Positions 1 to 8,088 of a DNA stretch of 14,227 nt are shown one piece after another. Position numbers and translations under genes: made by a program. Under the pieces are notes generated by a model. That model was not told where the DNA came from. It worked only from the letters and a program-made list of their open reading frames with translations, and did no database searches. The stretch lies in the NCBI GenBank assembly GCA_016208665.1, contig JACQXT010000107.1, positions 1 to 14,227 of the forward strand. Reading direction: 5' to 3'. How positions within the stretch are numbered: position 1 is the first letter of the stretch; every line of letters begins with the position of its first letter. The DNA comes from Chitinivibrionia bacterium (GTDB taxonomy: Bacteria > Krumholzibacteriota > Krumholzibacteriia > WVZY01).

Positions 1-1330
1 AGAGCTTGCGGAAATTCGAGATGAGACCGATCGCGAAAAACGTCATCGAGAAGAACAGGACGCGAAAGGCGTTGCTCTCCTCGATGGCCTGTTTCGCCTT
101 GTCCGCGACGGCCGGAAACGAAAGGCAGACCGCCAGGAGGGCGATGAACGTGAACGCGTATCCCAGAACGAATTTTGGGAACCGGTTCCATATCTCCCCC
201 GCTCCGATCCGTTCGCCTTCCTTGCAATCGATCTTCGTGCACCAGATGACGGCGAGGATGAACGACCATATGCCGATAAAAACATCTATGAACATTTTCG
301 TCGTGGTTGCGGTCATGAGCATCCAGCCTTCCTTGTACTCGATGCCCTGCGCAGCCAGGGCTTTGGCGCGCACCAGCGAGTCGACGATGGCGCCGCTCGC
401 CACCGCCGCTCCGTCCGTCTTGACCGCAAGCCCCATCCACGCGCCCGCCACGAGGGGTTGCTGGTAGAGAAAATGCTGTGCGATGAACGGCAGCAGGATA
501 AGCTCGACGACCGCAAAAATGACCACGAGGGAGCTCACCATGATGGGAACGACGGGGCGCGCCCGGATGGCCGCTCCCGTCGCTATGGCTGCGGACACGC
601 CGCAGATGGAGACGCCCGAAGCCAGAGGCGCGGCCCACTCGCGGCTGAACCCGAAGAACCTGCGGGCGATAAAATACACCAGCGCCCAGTAGATCAAGTA
701 CGCTTCCACGATCGCGCAGAACCCCCTGAAGACGATCGAGCCCGCGAGTCCGGTGGATTGCGCGGCCTTGATCCCGAGCGCGGCGCCCATGATCACGATG
801 GCGGTCTTGATGAACCACTCCGCGCGCGTCGCCTCGGCCAGCGCAGCGGCTATTCTCGGGAAAAAGTTGCCAATGACGAGACCCGCGATAAGGGCGATGA
901 TGTATCCCGCTTCTCCGGTGAGGTTGAGCGACCACCCGATGCCGAAGGAGGCATGCTTGTCCGACGTCGCCGCGATGTAGGCATAATGACCCAGGAACCA
1001 GCAGAGAAAGCTCGCCCAGAAAATGACGGTGAATCCGGCGGCAAATTTCTTCAGGTCGGCCTGCAGGAAGCGGGCGCCGATCATCATGGCGGCAAGCATG
1101 AATACATACGTGAAAATGAGGGAGAGAACGGCCGGTAAGCCCTTGTACGCCGCTGAAGTGGTCTGAAAAGCCTTCGAGGGCTCAAGCCACACGGAGACTT
1201 TCGTACTCCACCCCAGGAGATCGACGCCGACGAGGACGCCCAGAGACAGCAAGAATATCCCCAGGCCGATCCAGACAGACCACCAATCCTCGCTTGCCAG
1301 GAGCGCGGATTTTTGAGGAGGCATGCGCAT
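1..1330 (-). CDS. YeiH-family (UPF0324, putative sulfate exporter) membrane protein, 3' end cut by window edge
   Basis: The frame is open from an ATG at 1330 to the left edge, giving 443 residues with no stop; the C-terminus lies outside. An in-frame ATG at 1324 has AAGGT six bases upstream and may be the true start. The protein is very hydrophobic, with roughly ten membrane-spanning stretches (for example around 20-38, 65-88, 98-118, 143-158, 172-190, 204-222, 262-285, 342-365, 388-405 and 424-440). The segment at 238-254, GVSICGVSAAIATGAAI, resembles the conserved small-residue stretch of YeiH/Cons_hypoth698 proteins, which are inner-membrane carriers annotated as putative sulfate exporters; their substrate is poorly established. 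It looks longer than the usual roughly 350-residue members, with extra N- and C-terminal helices. It starts eight bases after the stop of the patatin gene, so the two are probably co-transcribed. The family call rests on motif and topology recall. Confidence 0.8.
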   Translation of the reverse strand, partial: MRMPPQKSALLASEDWWSVWIGLGIFLLSLGVLVGVDLLGWSTKVSVWLEPSKAFQTTSAAYKGLPAVLSLIFTYVFMLAAMMIGARFLQADLKKFAAGFTVIFWASFLCWFLGHYAYIAATSDKHASFGIGWSLNLTGEAGYIIALIAGLVIGNFFPRIAAALAEATRAEWFIKTAIVIMGAALGIKAAQSTGLAGSIVFRGFCAIVEAYLIYWALVYFIARRFFGFSREWAAPLASGVSICGVSAAIATGAAIRARPVVPIMVSSLVVIFAVVELILLPFIAQHFLYQQPLVAGAWMGLAVKTDGAAVASGAIVDSLVRAKALAAQGIEYKEGWMLMTATTTKMFIDVFIGIWSFILAVIWCTKIDCKEGERIGAGEIWNRFPKFVLGYAFTFIALLAVCLSFPAVADKAKQAIEESNAFRVLFFSMTFFAIGLISNFRKL

Positions 1331-1338
1331 ACCTTATT

Positions 1339-3567
1339 CTACCTGAAATTGAGCGGCCTGCCCAAGATAAAATAGAGGTTTCTGCGGCCGCCTTCGGCAA
1401 GCCCATATCCGAGATAGACCGGGCCGAGAATGGTATCGAGACCGACAAACGCGCTCTCTGAAGCGATTCCATTGCTGAATGAGATGTCATTCATTCTTTG
1501 GAACACATTCCCGTACTCTACGGAGAGCCCTCCATACAATGATGCTACCTTGAAATCCGCGATCCGCCGGAAGAAGACGCCGCTCAACAGGGCGGCATGT
1601 TGGCCCCTGAGTTCATTCTGTTCGAGGCCGGAGAGTCCGGCAAAACCGCCCAGGCGGAAAAGGCTTTGATACGGCGCATCACAGTCGCGGGTCGTGCCGA
1701 ACAATCCGCCGATAAGCCCCGTGTAGTCGCCCAGCGTATATGCATACGAACCTTCCATGACTCCCTGCTCGTACTCGGCATCCGAACCCAGCTCTTCCAG
1801 TCCGGACGCAATCCGGATTCGCAGATTGCCTCCCGTATGCGGGAAATTGACATTATCCATCTCATCCACCGAGAACTGCAGAAACGCCTCGCCCGTATCG
1901 AAACCGGCATCGGGCACGCCGGGATCTCCAACCTGCATATTGATCTCGCCGGCCTCGCGCATGATGCCGATACGGACGTCACCCCACGTTCCCAACTCGC
2001 GCCCGGCGGCGGCTCCCGCGCCTATCCGCCGTATGCCCAGTTCCGAGAGCTTGCGGCCGTCCGAATCGAACACATTGTCGGTGCGCTCCTGTGCGAATGC
2101 CTGCAGATGAAAGAAAAATCTGAGTTTGTGATCGATCGGCTGGAAGAACTCCGAGAACAGCGCCGGTTCCTGCCCGACCTGGAATCCGATGCGCCACTCG
2201 CCGTTCAAGCGGTCGACCGCCGTTCGGGTGTATGCGGCCGCCAGGTTGAAGTTGGGCCCTTCGAAGTCCTCAAAAACAGCAACGCCGAATTGCAGGTAAT
2301 TCGGCCCCCAGGACCGCTCGCGCACCGTGATGGTGAGCACGTTTCTTCCTGCTTCCTCGGCGATGTCGTAATACACCGATTCGAAGAGCTCGAGCCCGTA
2401 GAGCTGGTTCAGGTCTTTTTCCAACTGCTCGATATCGAGAGGATGCCCGGCCTCCGCGCCGATCATGGCGGTTACCACGTCATCGGACAGGCGGGATTGA
2501 TTCACGATTCTTACTTCATCGATCACAGGCTCCGGTATGCGATTCGTTCGTCCGGCCATGCGTGTTCGATATTCCTCTTTCGAAACCGTCAACTGCAGGA
2601 GTTCCGTATGCGCGGCCAACGCCGAACGCACGCCGATAGGAATGGCGCGGGCGGCGCGATCGAACGATGCAGTTGTGATATCGCCCAGTTCGGGTTGGAT
2701 CAGGATGTCTTTGCTCGTGAGCGAATCGATCTGAAGATCGGCATTGCGCCTCGTCATGATGGTGGTGACCTGGTCGGTGATGGAGAGCACCGATTGAAGC
2801 TCCTCGCGTTTCTGCAGGTGAGTGCCGATATCCACCGCGATCACCACATCGGCGCCCATGTCGCGAACGACGTCGATGGGCAGATTGCAGCTGAGGCCGC
2901 CGTCGATGAGGAGTCTATTGTCGATTTCTCTCGGAGCGAACAAGGCCGGAATCGCCATGCTGGCCCTCATGGCGAGGGCAAGATCGCCCTGGTAGAGCAC
3001 GATCATTTCGCCCGTAGCGAGATCGGTTGCAATAGCCCGGAAGGGTATCTGCAGGTCGTCGAAATCTTGAACGGCCGCAACCGGAAGGGTGTATCTCTTG
3101 AGGAGGAGATCGATTTTCTGACCGTCCAGTATTCCCCGAGGAAGCTTGACCGCGCCGCCGGAAAAGCCCGGTTTATGCTTGATCAGATAGAGATCGTCGT
3201 CGCGCTTGCGGCGAAACGACCGGTCCTCCCGTCGTATCCGGTCGGAGAACGCATCCTCCCAATCCATCCGAGATACCAGCGACTCGATGTCCCGGATCGA
3301 CATGCCGGATGCGTAGAGGCCCCCGACCAGGGCTCCCATGCTTGTGCCTGCAATGTAGTCGACGGGTACGCGGTATTTCTCCAGCACCTCGATCACGCCG
3401 ATATGCGCGGCGCCCCGCGCTCCGCCGCCGCTGAGGGCGAGTCCGATTTTGGGGCGCCCGGCGGCCTGCGGCGCTGTCCCCAACGCCTCTCCGGGCGCAA
3501 ACGCCGAGGCGGCCAGGGAGAAACAGAGCTGCAGCAGCAGGTACCGGCAAGCTGTTGTGCGCGTCAC
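1339..3567 (-). CDS. Patatin-like phospholipase with POTRA and outer-membrane beta-barrel (PlpD-type, type Vd autotransporter-like)
   Basis: I chose the GTG at 3567: AAAGGA lies eight bases upstream and a signal peptide follows directly. An in-frame ATG at 3624 would add 19 residues that spoil the signal. The 742-residue product has a signal peptide (1 to about 30); a patatin domain (about 40-320) with the oxyanion-hole motif G47-G-G-A-R-G52, nucleophile motif G74-T-S76-M-G78 and catalytic D222-G-G224; a POTRA-like domain (about 347-417); and a C-terminal Bac_surface_Ag-type barrel (about 420-742). This order and length match PlpD of Pseudomonas aeruginosa, where the barrel carries a lipolytic passenger across the outer membrane. 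All catalytic residues are present, so serine lipid acyl hydrolase activity is expected. It ends LNFR, so the usual terminal aromatic is not the last residue. It is the first gene of a unit with the YeiH-like gene downstream. Confidence 0.93.
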   Translation of the reverse strand: MTRTTACRYLLLQLCFSLAASAFAPGEALGTAPQAAGRPKIGLALSGGGARGAAHIGVIEVLEKYRVPVDYIAGTSMGALVGGLYASGMSIRDIESLVSRMDWEDAFSDRIRREDRSFRRKRDDDLYLIKHKPGFSGGAVKLPRGILDGQKIDLLLKRYTLPVAAVQDFDDLQIPFRAIATDLATGEMIVLYQGDLALAMRASMAIPALFAPREIDNRLLIDGGLSCNLPIDVVRDMGADVVIAVDIGTHLQKREELQSVLSITDQVTTIMTRRNADLQIDSLTSKDILIQPELGDITTASFDRAARAIPIGVRSALAAHTELLQLTVSKEEYRTRMAGRTNRIPEPVIDEVRIVNQSRLSDDVVTAMIGAEAGHPLDIEQLEKDLNQLYGLELFESVYYDIAEEAGRNVLTITVRERSWGPNYLQFGVAVFEDFEGPNFNLAAAYTRTAVDRLNGEWRIGFQVGQEPALFSEFFQPIDHKLRFFFHLQAFAQERTDNVFDSDGRKLSELGIRRIGAGAAAGRELGTWGDVRIGIMREAGEINMQVGDPGVPDAGFDTGEAFLQFSVDEMDNVNFPHTGGNLRIRIASGLEELGSDAEYEQGVMEGSYAYTLGDYTGLIGGLFGTTRDCDAPYQSLFRLGGFAGLSGLEQNELRGQHAALLSGVFFRRIADFKVASLYGGLSVEYGNVFQRMNDISFSNGIASESAFVGLDTILGPVYLGYGLAEGGRRNLYFILGRPLNFR

Positions 3568-3728
3568 GGCTGATATCCTTTCTCCGCATCCACCCGTCTC
3601 GAGAAAACAGCCGGCGAGCGGCATATTGTGTTGCCCTCCGGGACGTTTCGATACTACACTCTGCGGTGGTATCTCGATGCAATTCGGGCGTAGGAGGGCC
3701 GGATTGCCGCTCCTCGCATTGCCTCGGC

Positions 3729-3734
3729 ATCATA
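3729..3734 (-). promoter_or_regulatory. Candidate extended -10 element for the patatin gene
   Basis: Read on the minus strand the sequence is TGCTATGAT, a TG-extended -10 box (TATGAT) in the 235-base divergent gap. No good -35 is present at 16-18 bases, which fits the extended -10 class. It would give a 5' leader of about 150 bases before the GTG at 3567. Inferred from consensus only. Confidence 0.35.
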
Positions 3735-3802
3735 GCACAGCCCCGGCGGCATCCAAATACGAAACCGCAGAGATACATGCTTGCGAAAGAAAGGATACTC
3801 CA

Positions 3803-4516
3803 TTGAAACCGCGCGTCGCCGTGATTACGGCCATGGTCTGTATCGTTTTCTTGAATTCGTCTGCGTTCTGTTCCGAATCCGGGACCGCTTCAAACGAACA
3901 TGTGCGGACTCGCTGGGGGATAATGCGGCTGCAGGGGGTCTTTATCGAACCGCTGGGGGACAACCGCGTCGAGGCATGGAACGATTGCGGCGACGGATGG
4001 CTCGATTACCTCAGCTTTTCGGGCTCGATCAAGATCAACACAACCGGAGGAGTCGTTGCAAGCTTCGAATACGTCCTGGCCCGAAAATACGGCATCGAAG
4101 CGGGCTTCGCATACTGGCCCACTATCGTCGATTTGCATTTCGAGGCATCGGGGGTAACGGTGGACGGCAGCCCCAACTTCATAATGCCGACGATCGGAAT
4201 GAACTATCATTTCCTGACGGATGAAAAGAAGGATCTGTATGCGGGCGGACTATGCTGCCTCGGCGTCATCGCCACCGGATTCGCCTCCGATATCGAAGTC
4301 AGCAAGGACGTGGCGCTGGGCCTGAATGCCGGCATCGATTACTACGTCAAGAACTCATGGAGCCTGGGCGCCTGTCTCAAGTATATCGATTTTGGAGAGT
4401 TGGATTTTTCCCTGTTGCCGCCGGGATTGGAGGGAATAGTCTGCGATAACGGCCTCTTCGGCATCGGACACATGAACACGATTTCATTCACCCTGGGCGC
4501 AGGGTACAGATTCTAG
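3803..4516 (+). CDS. OmpW-like outer-membrane beta-barrel protein
   Basis: The start is a TTG at 3803 with AAGGA seven bases upstream. It gives a basic N-terminus (KPR) and a hydrophobic signal stretch to about residue 22; in-frame GTG 3821 and ATG 3833 would lose the basic region. The 237-residue product alternates hydrophobic and polar residues as in transmembrane beta-strands and ends in GAGYRF, a terminal aromatic typical of BAM-assembled barrels. The layout resembles the OmpW family (eight strands, about 210-240 residues): a segment on an exotic-lineage-like strand pair, a strand ending MPTIGMNYHF, then LGLNAGIDYYVKNSWSLGACLKYIDF. OmpW proteins are small outer-membrane channels for hydrophobic compounds. 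The gene is divergent from the patatin gene and 71 bases ahead of another barrel gene, probably in one transcript. The family assignment is by pattern and is less certain than the barrel call. Confidence 0.75.
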   Translation: MKPRVAVITAMVCIVFLNSSAFCSESGTASNEHVRTRWGIMRLQGVFIEPLGDNRVEAWNDCGDGWLDYLSFSGSIKINTTGGVVASFEYVLARKYGIEAGFAYWPTIVDLHFEASGVTVDGSPNFIMPTIGMNYHFLTDEKKDLYAGGLCCLGVIATGFASDIEVSKDVALGLNAGIDYYVKNSWSLGACLKYIDFGELDFSLLPPGLEGIVCDNGLFGIGHMNTISFTLGAGYRF

Positions 4517-4587
4517 GAGAGATGCGCCACGCTCTCGAGGATGTAATCGTTTCCGCGGAGCCACACACCGGAACAAGGGAGTATGGT

Positions 4588-5250
4588 ATGAATCACAGAC
4601 GTTTGTTGTGCCTGGTCGCAGTGCTCGCACTCGGCTTCAGCGGCGCCCACGCGGGCCCAATTACGCTTGGAGCCAAAATGGGCCTGGTGCTCTCCAACGG
4701 CGCCAACATGCCGGAGGAATGGTTCGATCCGTCCTTCAAAACGGGTTTCACCGCGGGCGTTTTTATGAACTTCGCCGTCACCGAGAATTTCAGTCTTCAG
4801 CCGGAATTGCTCTACACGCAGAAAGGCGCCACGACGAACCTGTTTGACGACCTCCTGGAGGCGACGGCAAAATTCGACTATGTCGAGCTGCCCCTCCTGG
4901 CGAGGTATACCATTCCCGTGAAGGGAAATCTCAAGCCCTTCGTGTACGCCGGGCCGGGCATCGCATTCAACACAAGTTCCGAGCTGGAAGTAGGAATATC
5001 GATTTTCTCCACAAGCTTCGATATATCCAGCATCACTCACACAACCGATTTCATAGTCCTCGCAGGCGGCGGATTCGACCTCGGGCTCGGCGCCGGGAAG
5101 CTCCTAATCGACGCCCGCTTCCAATACGGATTCACCAATGTCATTCAGACGGGCGATTTCGAGATCAACGGCTCCACGGAGACGATAACGGCGGATGACT
5201 TCAAGAACTATGCATTCATCTTCATGGCGGGATACGGTTTTGGATTCTAG
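4588..5250 (+). CDS. Outer-membrane beta-barrel porin-family protein (OMP_b-brl_2 / PF13568-like)
   Basis: ATG at 4588 has AAGGGA seven bases upstream. A clean signal peptide follows (MNHRR, then a hydrophobic core, with likely cleavage after AHA at residue 22). An in-frame ATG at 4522 would place 22 non-signal residues in front, so it was not used. The 220-residue product has the pattern of PF13568-type barrels: G-A-K-M-G-L first strand, SLQPELLYTQKGA, VELPLLARYTIP and LKPFVYAGPGIAFN, then a hairpin-rich C-terminal half ending in the aromatic GYGFGF. These proteins are small outer-membrane barrels mostly without a known ligand. The gene follows the OmpW-like gene with no terminator between them. 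After the stop, a hairpin at 5287-5328 separates it from the converging BamA-like gene. Confidence 0.78.
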   Translation: MNHRRLLCLVAVLALGFSGAHAGPITLGAKMGLVLSNGANMPEEWFDPSFKTGFTAGVFMNFAVTENFSLQPELLYTQKGATTNLFDDLLEATAKFDYVELPLLARYTIPVKGNLKPFVYAGPGIAFNTSSELEVGISIFSTSFDISSITHTTDFIVLAGGGFDLGLGAGKLLIDARFQYGFTNVIQTGDFEINGSTETITADDFKNYAFIFMAGYGFGF

Positions 5251-5286
5251 CGTCTCAATGGAGTAAACAAATCGTTTCTTTAAAAG

Positions 5287-5328
5287 CATACCGAACGGGA
5301 GACCGCCTGCGGCTTCCCGTTCGGTATG
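5287..5328 (-). terminator. Rho-independent terminator for the BamA-like gene
   Basis: A perfect 14-bp inverted repeat (5287-5300 with 5315-5328) has a 14-base loop. On the minus strand the stem is followed at once by TTTT, as expected for an intrinsic terminator after the stop at 5351. On the plus strand no T-tract follows, so it would stop the opposing transcript less efficiently. Confidence 0.85.
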
Positions 5329-5350
5329 TATGCCGCGGCCCATTCGGCTT

Positions 5351-6451
5351 TCAAATCGCCGCCAGGACGAGGACGTATATTCCCGCATTTCCTCCGTTTC
5401 CATACCCGACATCCACCCGTGCGTTGATTTTCTCCTGCGCGTCGAACATGAATCGTACGCCGGCGCCGAAACAGTACTTGAAATGATTCATTCGAAATGT
5501 CTCCACCCGGTCGCTGACGTCGCCGAGACCGGCGAATCCGACGGCGCCGAAGCGCCACCATACGGGCAGCCTGTACTCGGCCTGGCACGTGATCATGTGT
5601 TTGTCCCGGTAGCGCCCGAAGTAGAATCCGCGCATCCAGTAGGAACTGCCGAACATGTTCAGCATCTGGAAGGGCGGCGAGCCGGAGATGAAGCTGTCGT
5701 ACGTTTGAAATGCCAGGACGTGGGAACCGAAGATGGAGAAGTACCTCCGCAGGTCGACACTCAGCACGGTGAAGGTGTAATCGCTCCCCAGCGCCTTCCG
5801 GAAAACCAGAGCGAATGCCTGATTATAGAACCCGGAGGACGGCCGATACAAATGGTCGCGGGTGTCGTGGTTCAGTATGATTCCCAGCCCCGATGCGGAG
5901 CCGCTTGGAGCGCCGGGGACCGTGCCGCCGCGCAGCACGCCGCTTTCTTCGGTCTTCCTCAATCGAATGTATTCATATTGATATCGAATCCCGACATACA
6001 GTCCGGAGAGGACCCGCTTCTGCAAATTGCTCTGTAATTTGAAATACACCGGCTCGTAGTCTTCCTCGGCGCTATCCGGAGCGTCGCCGCCGATGCCCCA
6101 GAATTTATCGGGGTACTTGTAATATCCGAAGTAACCGGTGAAATAATACCGTTCATTCTTGAAATAGAGTTCGGGCAGAAGCGCCAGTATGATTTGATTG
6201 CGCACCGTGTACGTGACGGCCGCGCGGACGTTTGACGGCCGCGCATCCGGCGCGGAATCGGCGGAACGAAACGAATAGATGCTTCCCGCCCCGAACGCGA
6301 CCTTCGTCTCCGGTGTATAGAAGGCATAGGGGAGGGCAACCAGACTGTTGCGGCGATTCTGCAAAGAATCCGGGTGGTCCTGCGCGCCTCCCCATGCCGG
6401 ATGCGGGAACGCGATCAGAGCGATAAGCGCATATAAAATGAATGGCTTCAT
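5351..6451 (-). CDS. BamA/TamA-family outer-membrane barrel protein without POTRA domains
   Basis: The 366-residue protein has a signal peptide (about 1-21, cleavage near PAWG/GA) followed directly by a beta-barrel of the Bac_surface_Ag (PF01103) type. Recognisable features are a Y-F/W-GIGG strand turn (F117-W-G-I-G-G122), the N195-H-D-T-R-D199 segment followed by P204 and G207 (the D-x-R-D...P..G pattern), and M273-R-G-F276 before GRYRD, which corresponds to the loop-6 (V/I)RGF motif of Omp85 barrels. No POTRA domain fits in the short N-terminus, so it belongs with the stand-alone barrels of the superfamily. It ends in LVLAAI with no terminal aromatic. The Shine-Dalgarno site is weak (AGGG about ten bases upstream). 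A strong terminator follows. Its role is unknown; insertase-like or channel function cannot be told from sequence. Confidence 0.82.
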   Translation of the reverse strand: MKPFILYALIALIAFPHPAWGGAQDHPDSLQNRRNSLVALPYAFYTPETKVAFGAGSIYSFRSADSAPDARPSNVRAAVTYTVRNQIILALLPELYFKNERYYFTGYFGYYKYPDKFWGIGGDAPDSAEEDYEPVYFKLQSNLQKRVLSGLYVGIRYQYEYIRLRKTEESGVLRGGTVPGAPSGSASGLGIILNHDTRDHLYRPSSGFYNQAFALVFRKALGSDYTFTVLSVDLRRYFSIFGSHVLAFQTYDSFISGSPPFQMLNMFGSSYWMRGFYFGRYRDKHMITCQAEYRLPVWWRFGAVGFAGLGDVSDRVETFRMNHFKYCFGAGVRFMFDAQEKINARVDVGYGNGGNAGIYVLVLAAI

Positions 6452-6680
6452 GGCGTATGCCCTGTGCGACGCGGCACATCGGAGGTTACCCCAGCGACTG
6501 GAGGTTGTCCATTCGTAACGGCATACCTCGCCAACTGTTGTTCCGCCAACATGATAACGCGCAATAAGATCCGGCCCTTAATTTCTAGTATCTACACTCC
6601 GAAATAGCTATATTTAACGGAATACCTAATAGGAAGTAAGGCTCTAGCAACGATGGCTATCCAACAAAAGGAGGAGAGTC

Positions 6681-7040
6681 ATGAACATGGCAGAAGTGAA
6701 GCATCTCGGAAAGCCGGATGAAGTTCGAGAGTTCCCCAAAGGCCGACTGGAGCTTATCAAGATCGGCGGTGCGACGGTGGGCCGTGGCGTCTTCCAGCCG
6801 GGTTGGAGATGGGCGACCTCGGTTCAGCCGCTCGCGAAGACCAAGAGTTGTGAGGCTCCGCACTTTCAGTACCACGTTTCGGGGATTCTGAGGGTCCGGA
6901 TGGACGACGGAACTGAATTCGAGTGTCGACCCGGCGACGTTTCGCTTTTTCCCTCAGGACACGACGCATGGGTCGTCGGAGACGAGCCCGTGGTAGTCGT
7001 CGATTTTCAAGGAATGATCGACTACGCAAAGTCCAAATAA
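6681..7040 (+). CDS. Small single-domain cupin protein
   Basis: ATG at 6681 sits behind a very strong Shine-Dalgarno run (AAGGAGGAG, about 6668-6676); an ATG two codons later is also possible. The 119-residue product is one cupin barrel without a signal peptide, so probably cytosolic. Cupin motif 1 is seen around C57-E-A-P-H61-x3-H65-V-S-G68, and motif 2 as P84-G-D86 and P91-S-G-H94. H61, H65 and H94 are candidate metal ligands. The C-terminal half (MDDGTEFECRPGDVSLFPSGHDAWVVGDEP) is typical of Cupin_2 proteins, which act as small metal-dependent enzymes or ligand-binding proteins; the substrate cannot be predicted. It lies 59 bases upstream of a six-gene operon on the same strand, but a strong hairpin separates them, so co-transcription is uncertain. 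Confidence 0.85.
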   Translation: MNMAEVKHLGKPDEVREFPKGRLELIKIGGATVGRGVFQPGWRWATSVQPLAKTKSCEAPHFQYHVSGILRVRMDDGTEFECRPGDVSLFPSGHDAWVVGDEPVVVVDFQGMIDYAKSK

Positions 7041-7050
7041 AAGAGGCGCG

Positions 7051-7084
7051 ATCAGCTGGGACGGCTTCGCCGTCCCCAGCTGAT
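7051..7084 (+). terminator. Strong hairpin after the cupin gene (terminator or mRNA structure)
   Basis: The arms are ATCAGCTGGGACGGC (7051-7065) and a complementary 16-base arm (7069-7084). They pair with one bulged base and a TTC loop, and a few more GC pairs are possible outside. No T-tract follows, so it is not a classical intrinsic terminator. It ends 15 bases before the TTG start of the next gene and could also affect its translation. Confidence 0.55.
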
Positions 7085-7099
7085 GCGCGATGCGTTATC

Positions 7100-8083
7100 T
7101 TGAAGCTGAAATTACATGTGCTGGTTTGGGGGCTGTTCTTTCTCTCCCCGTGCATGGTTCGGGCGCAGAGTTCCCTCTTCTACCTCGAAGCCCAGGGAGT
7201 CGCAGGGTATTCTTCGACCGATAAGGGCGCCGTATTCTACTCGATGTCCCAGGATGAGGCGATGCAGAAACCAAGCGTCGGATTCGACTATCTGCGGCGT
7301 CTCTCCGGCGAGCGGGGCGACTACGGAGCGCTGGCTCTTCAGATCCGCCTCGCGTACGATCACGAACCCGAAAGCGAACTCGAGTTCCAAGTCTACAATG
7401 CGTTCTTCAAGTACAAGGCCGGCTTCGCCGATCTATGGATCGGACACGATCGCTCCGCCTTCGGGCTCGCATCCTATCTCGACAGCCATGGGCTTCTGCT
7501 TCAACCCCTCGGAATGCACGGCTACGGTTTCGACCGCGACTGGGGAGGAGGCGTCCGCCGCGATCTGAGTTGGGGCTCGTTCGCCGCGTCTCTCACGACC
7601 GGCTCCGGCATGCCGCTCGAATTCAACGGCAACTGGCTCGCTTCCGCCCGCGTCTCGAAGGGCATTCTTGCGCAGGAAAACTACAGCATCGGTTTCTCGG
7701 CCGCGTGGGGCGATATCCTCGAGACGATGGGCTACGAAATCATGATGCCCGATCCGATTGCGTTCCACATGGCGCTTGCGGACTGGACATATTTCCTGAC
7801 TCGATACGAGAGCCGTCTCGAACTAGCGGCGGGAGAACGCGCCGGCGATTCAAGCTATGCCGCTCTCTGGCGCTTCGGCGTCAACCTCCTCGAGGAGAAC
7901 CGCCTTAAAGTGGAATTTCAGCCGATTTTCCGGAAGCAGGCGTCGGAATCCAATTGGCTTTTCAGCGCGGGGCTGTCCTGCCAGCTCACCGCTGGCCTGG
8001 CCCTTCGTTCGATGTATGAGTATGACGAATCCGCCGAAGAGAACCGGATCGTCGCGCAGGTGTATTACTATAAGAGGATATGA
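7100..8083 (+). CDS. Outer-membrane beta-barrel (porin-like) protein of unknown family
   Basis: The start is taken as TTG 7100. It begins a good signal peptide (M-K-L-K, hydrophobic core, cleavage after VRA at residue 22, mature start QSS), but I see no Shine-Dalgarno site. An in-frame GTG at 7118 is a weaker choice, and a start further upstream would bury the signal. The mature part (about 305 residues) consists of alternating beta-strands rich in Tyr, Trp and Gly with short turns. One stretch, D111-L-W-I-G-H116 to F121-G, recalls the strand that leads into the constriction loop of general porins. It ends VYYYKRI. I do not recognise the family. The gene is the first of a tight cluster: only five bases separate its stop from the preferred start of the FMN_bind-like/permease fusion, so it is a candidate outer-membrane partner of that transporter. 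Confidence 0.72.
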   Translation: MKLKLHVLVWGLFFLSPCMVRAQSSLFYLEAQGVAGYSSTDKGAVFYSMSQDEAMQKPSVGFDYLRRLSGERGDYGALALQIRLAYDHEPESELEFQVYNAFFKYKAGFADLWIGHDRSAFGLASYLDSHGLLLQPLGMHGYGFDRDWGGGVRRDLSWGSFAASLTTGSGMPLEFNGNWLASARVSKGILAQENYSIGFSAAWGDILETMGYEIMMPDPIAFHMALADWTYFLTRYESRLELAAGERAGDSSYAALWRFGVNLLEENRLKVEFQPIFRKQASESNWLFSAGLSCQLTAGLALRSMYEYDESAEENRIVAQVYYYKRI

Positions 8084-8088
8084 TCGTC

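Noticed and set aside
458..1138. Open frame of 226 codons on the plus strand
   Set aside because: Antisense to the YeiH-like membrane protein. Its product is highly charged and low in hydrophobic residues, as expected for a shadow of a membrane-protein gene.
1597..3573. Open frame of about 658 codons on the plus strand
   Set aside because: It is wholly antisense to the patatin-barrel gene, which has complete motifs. The antisense product has no recognisable domain; such frames are common opposite GC-rich genes.
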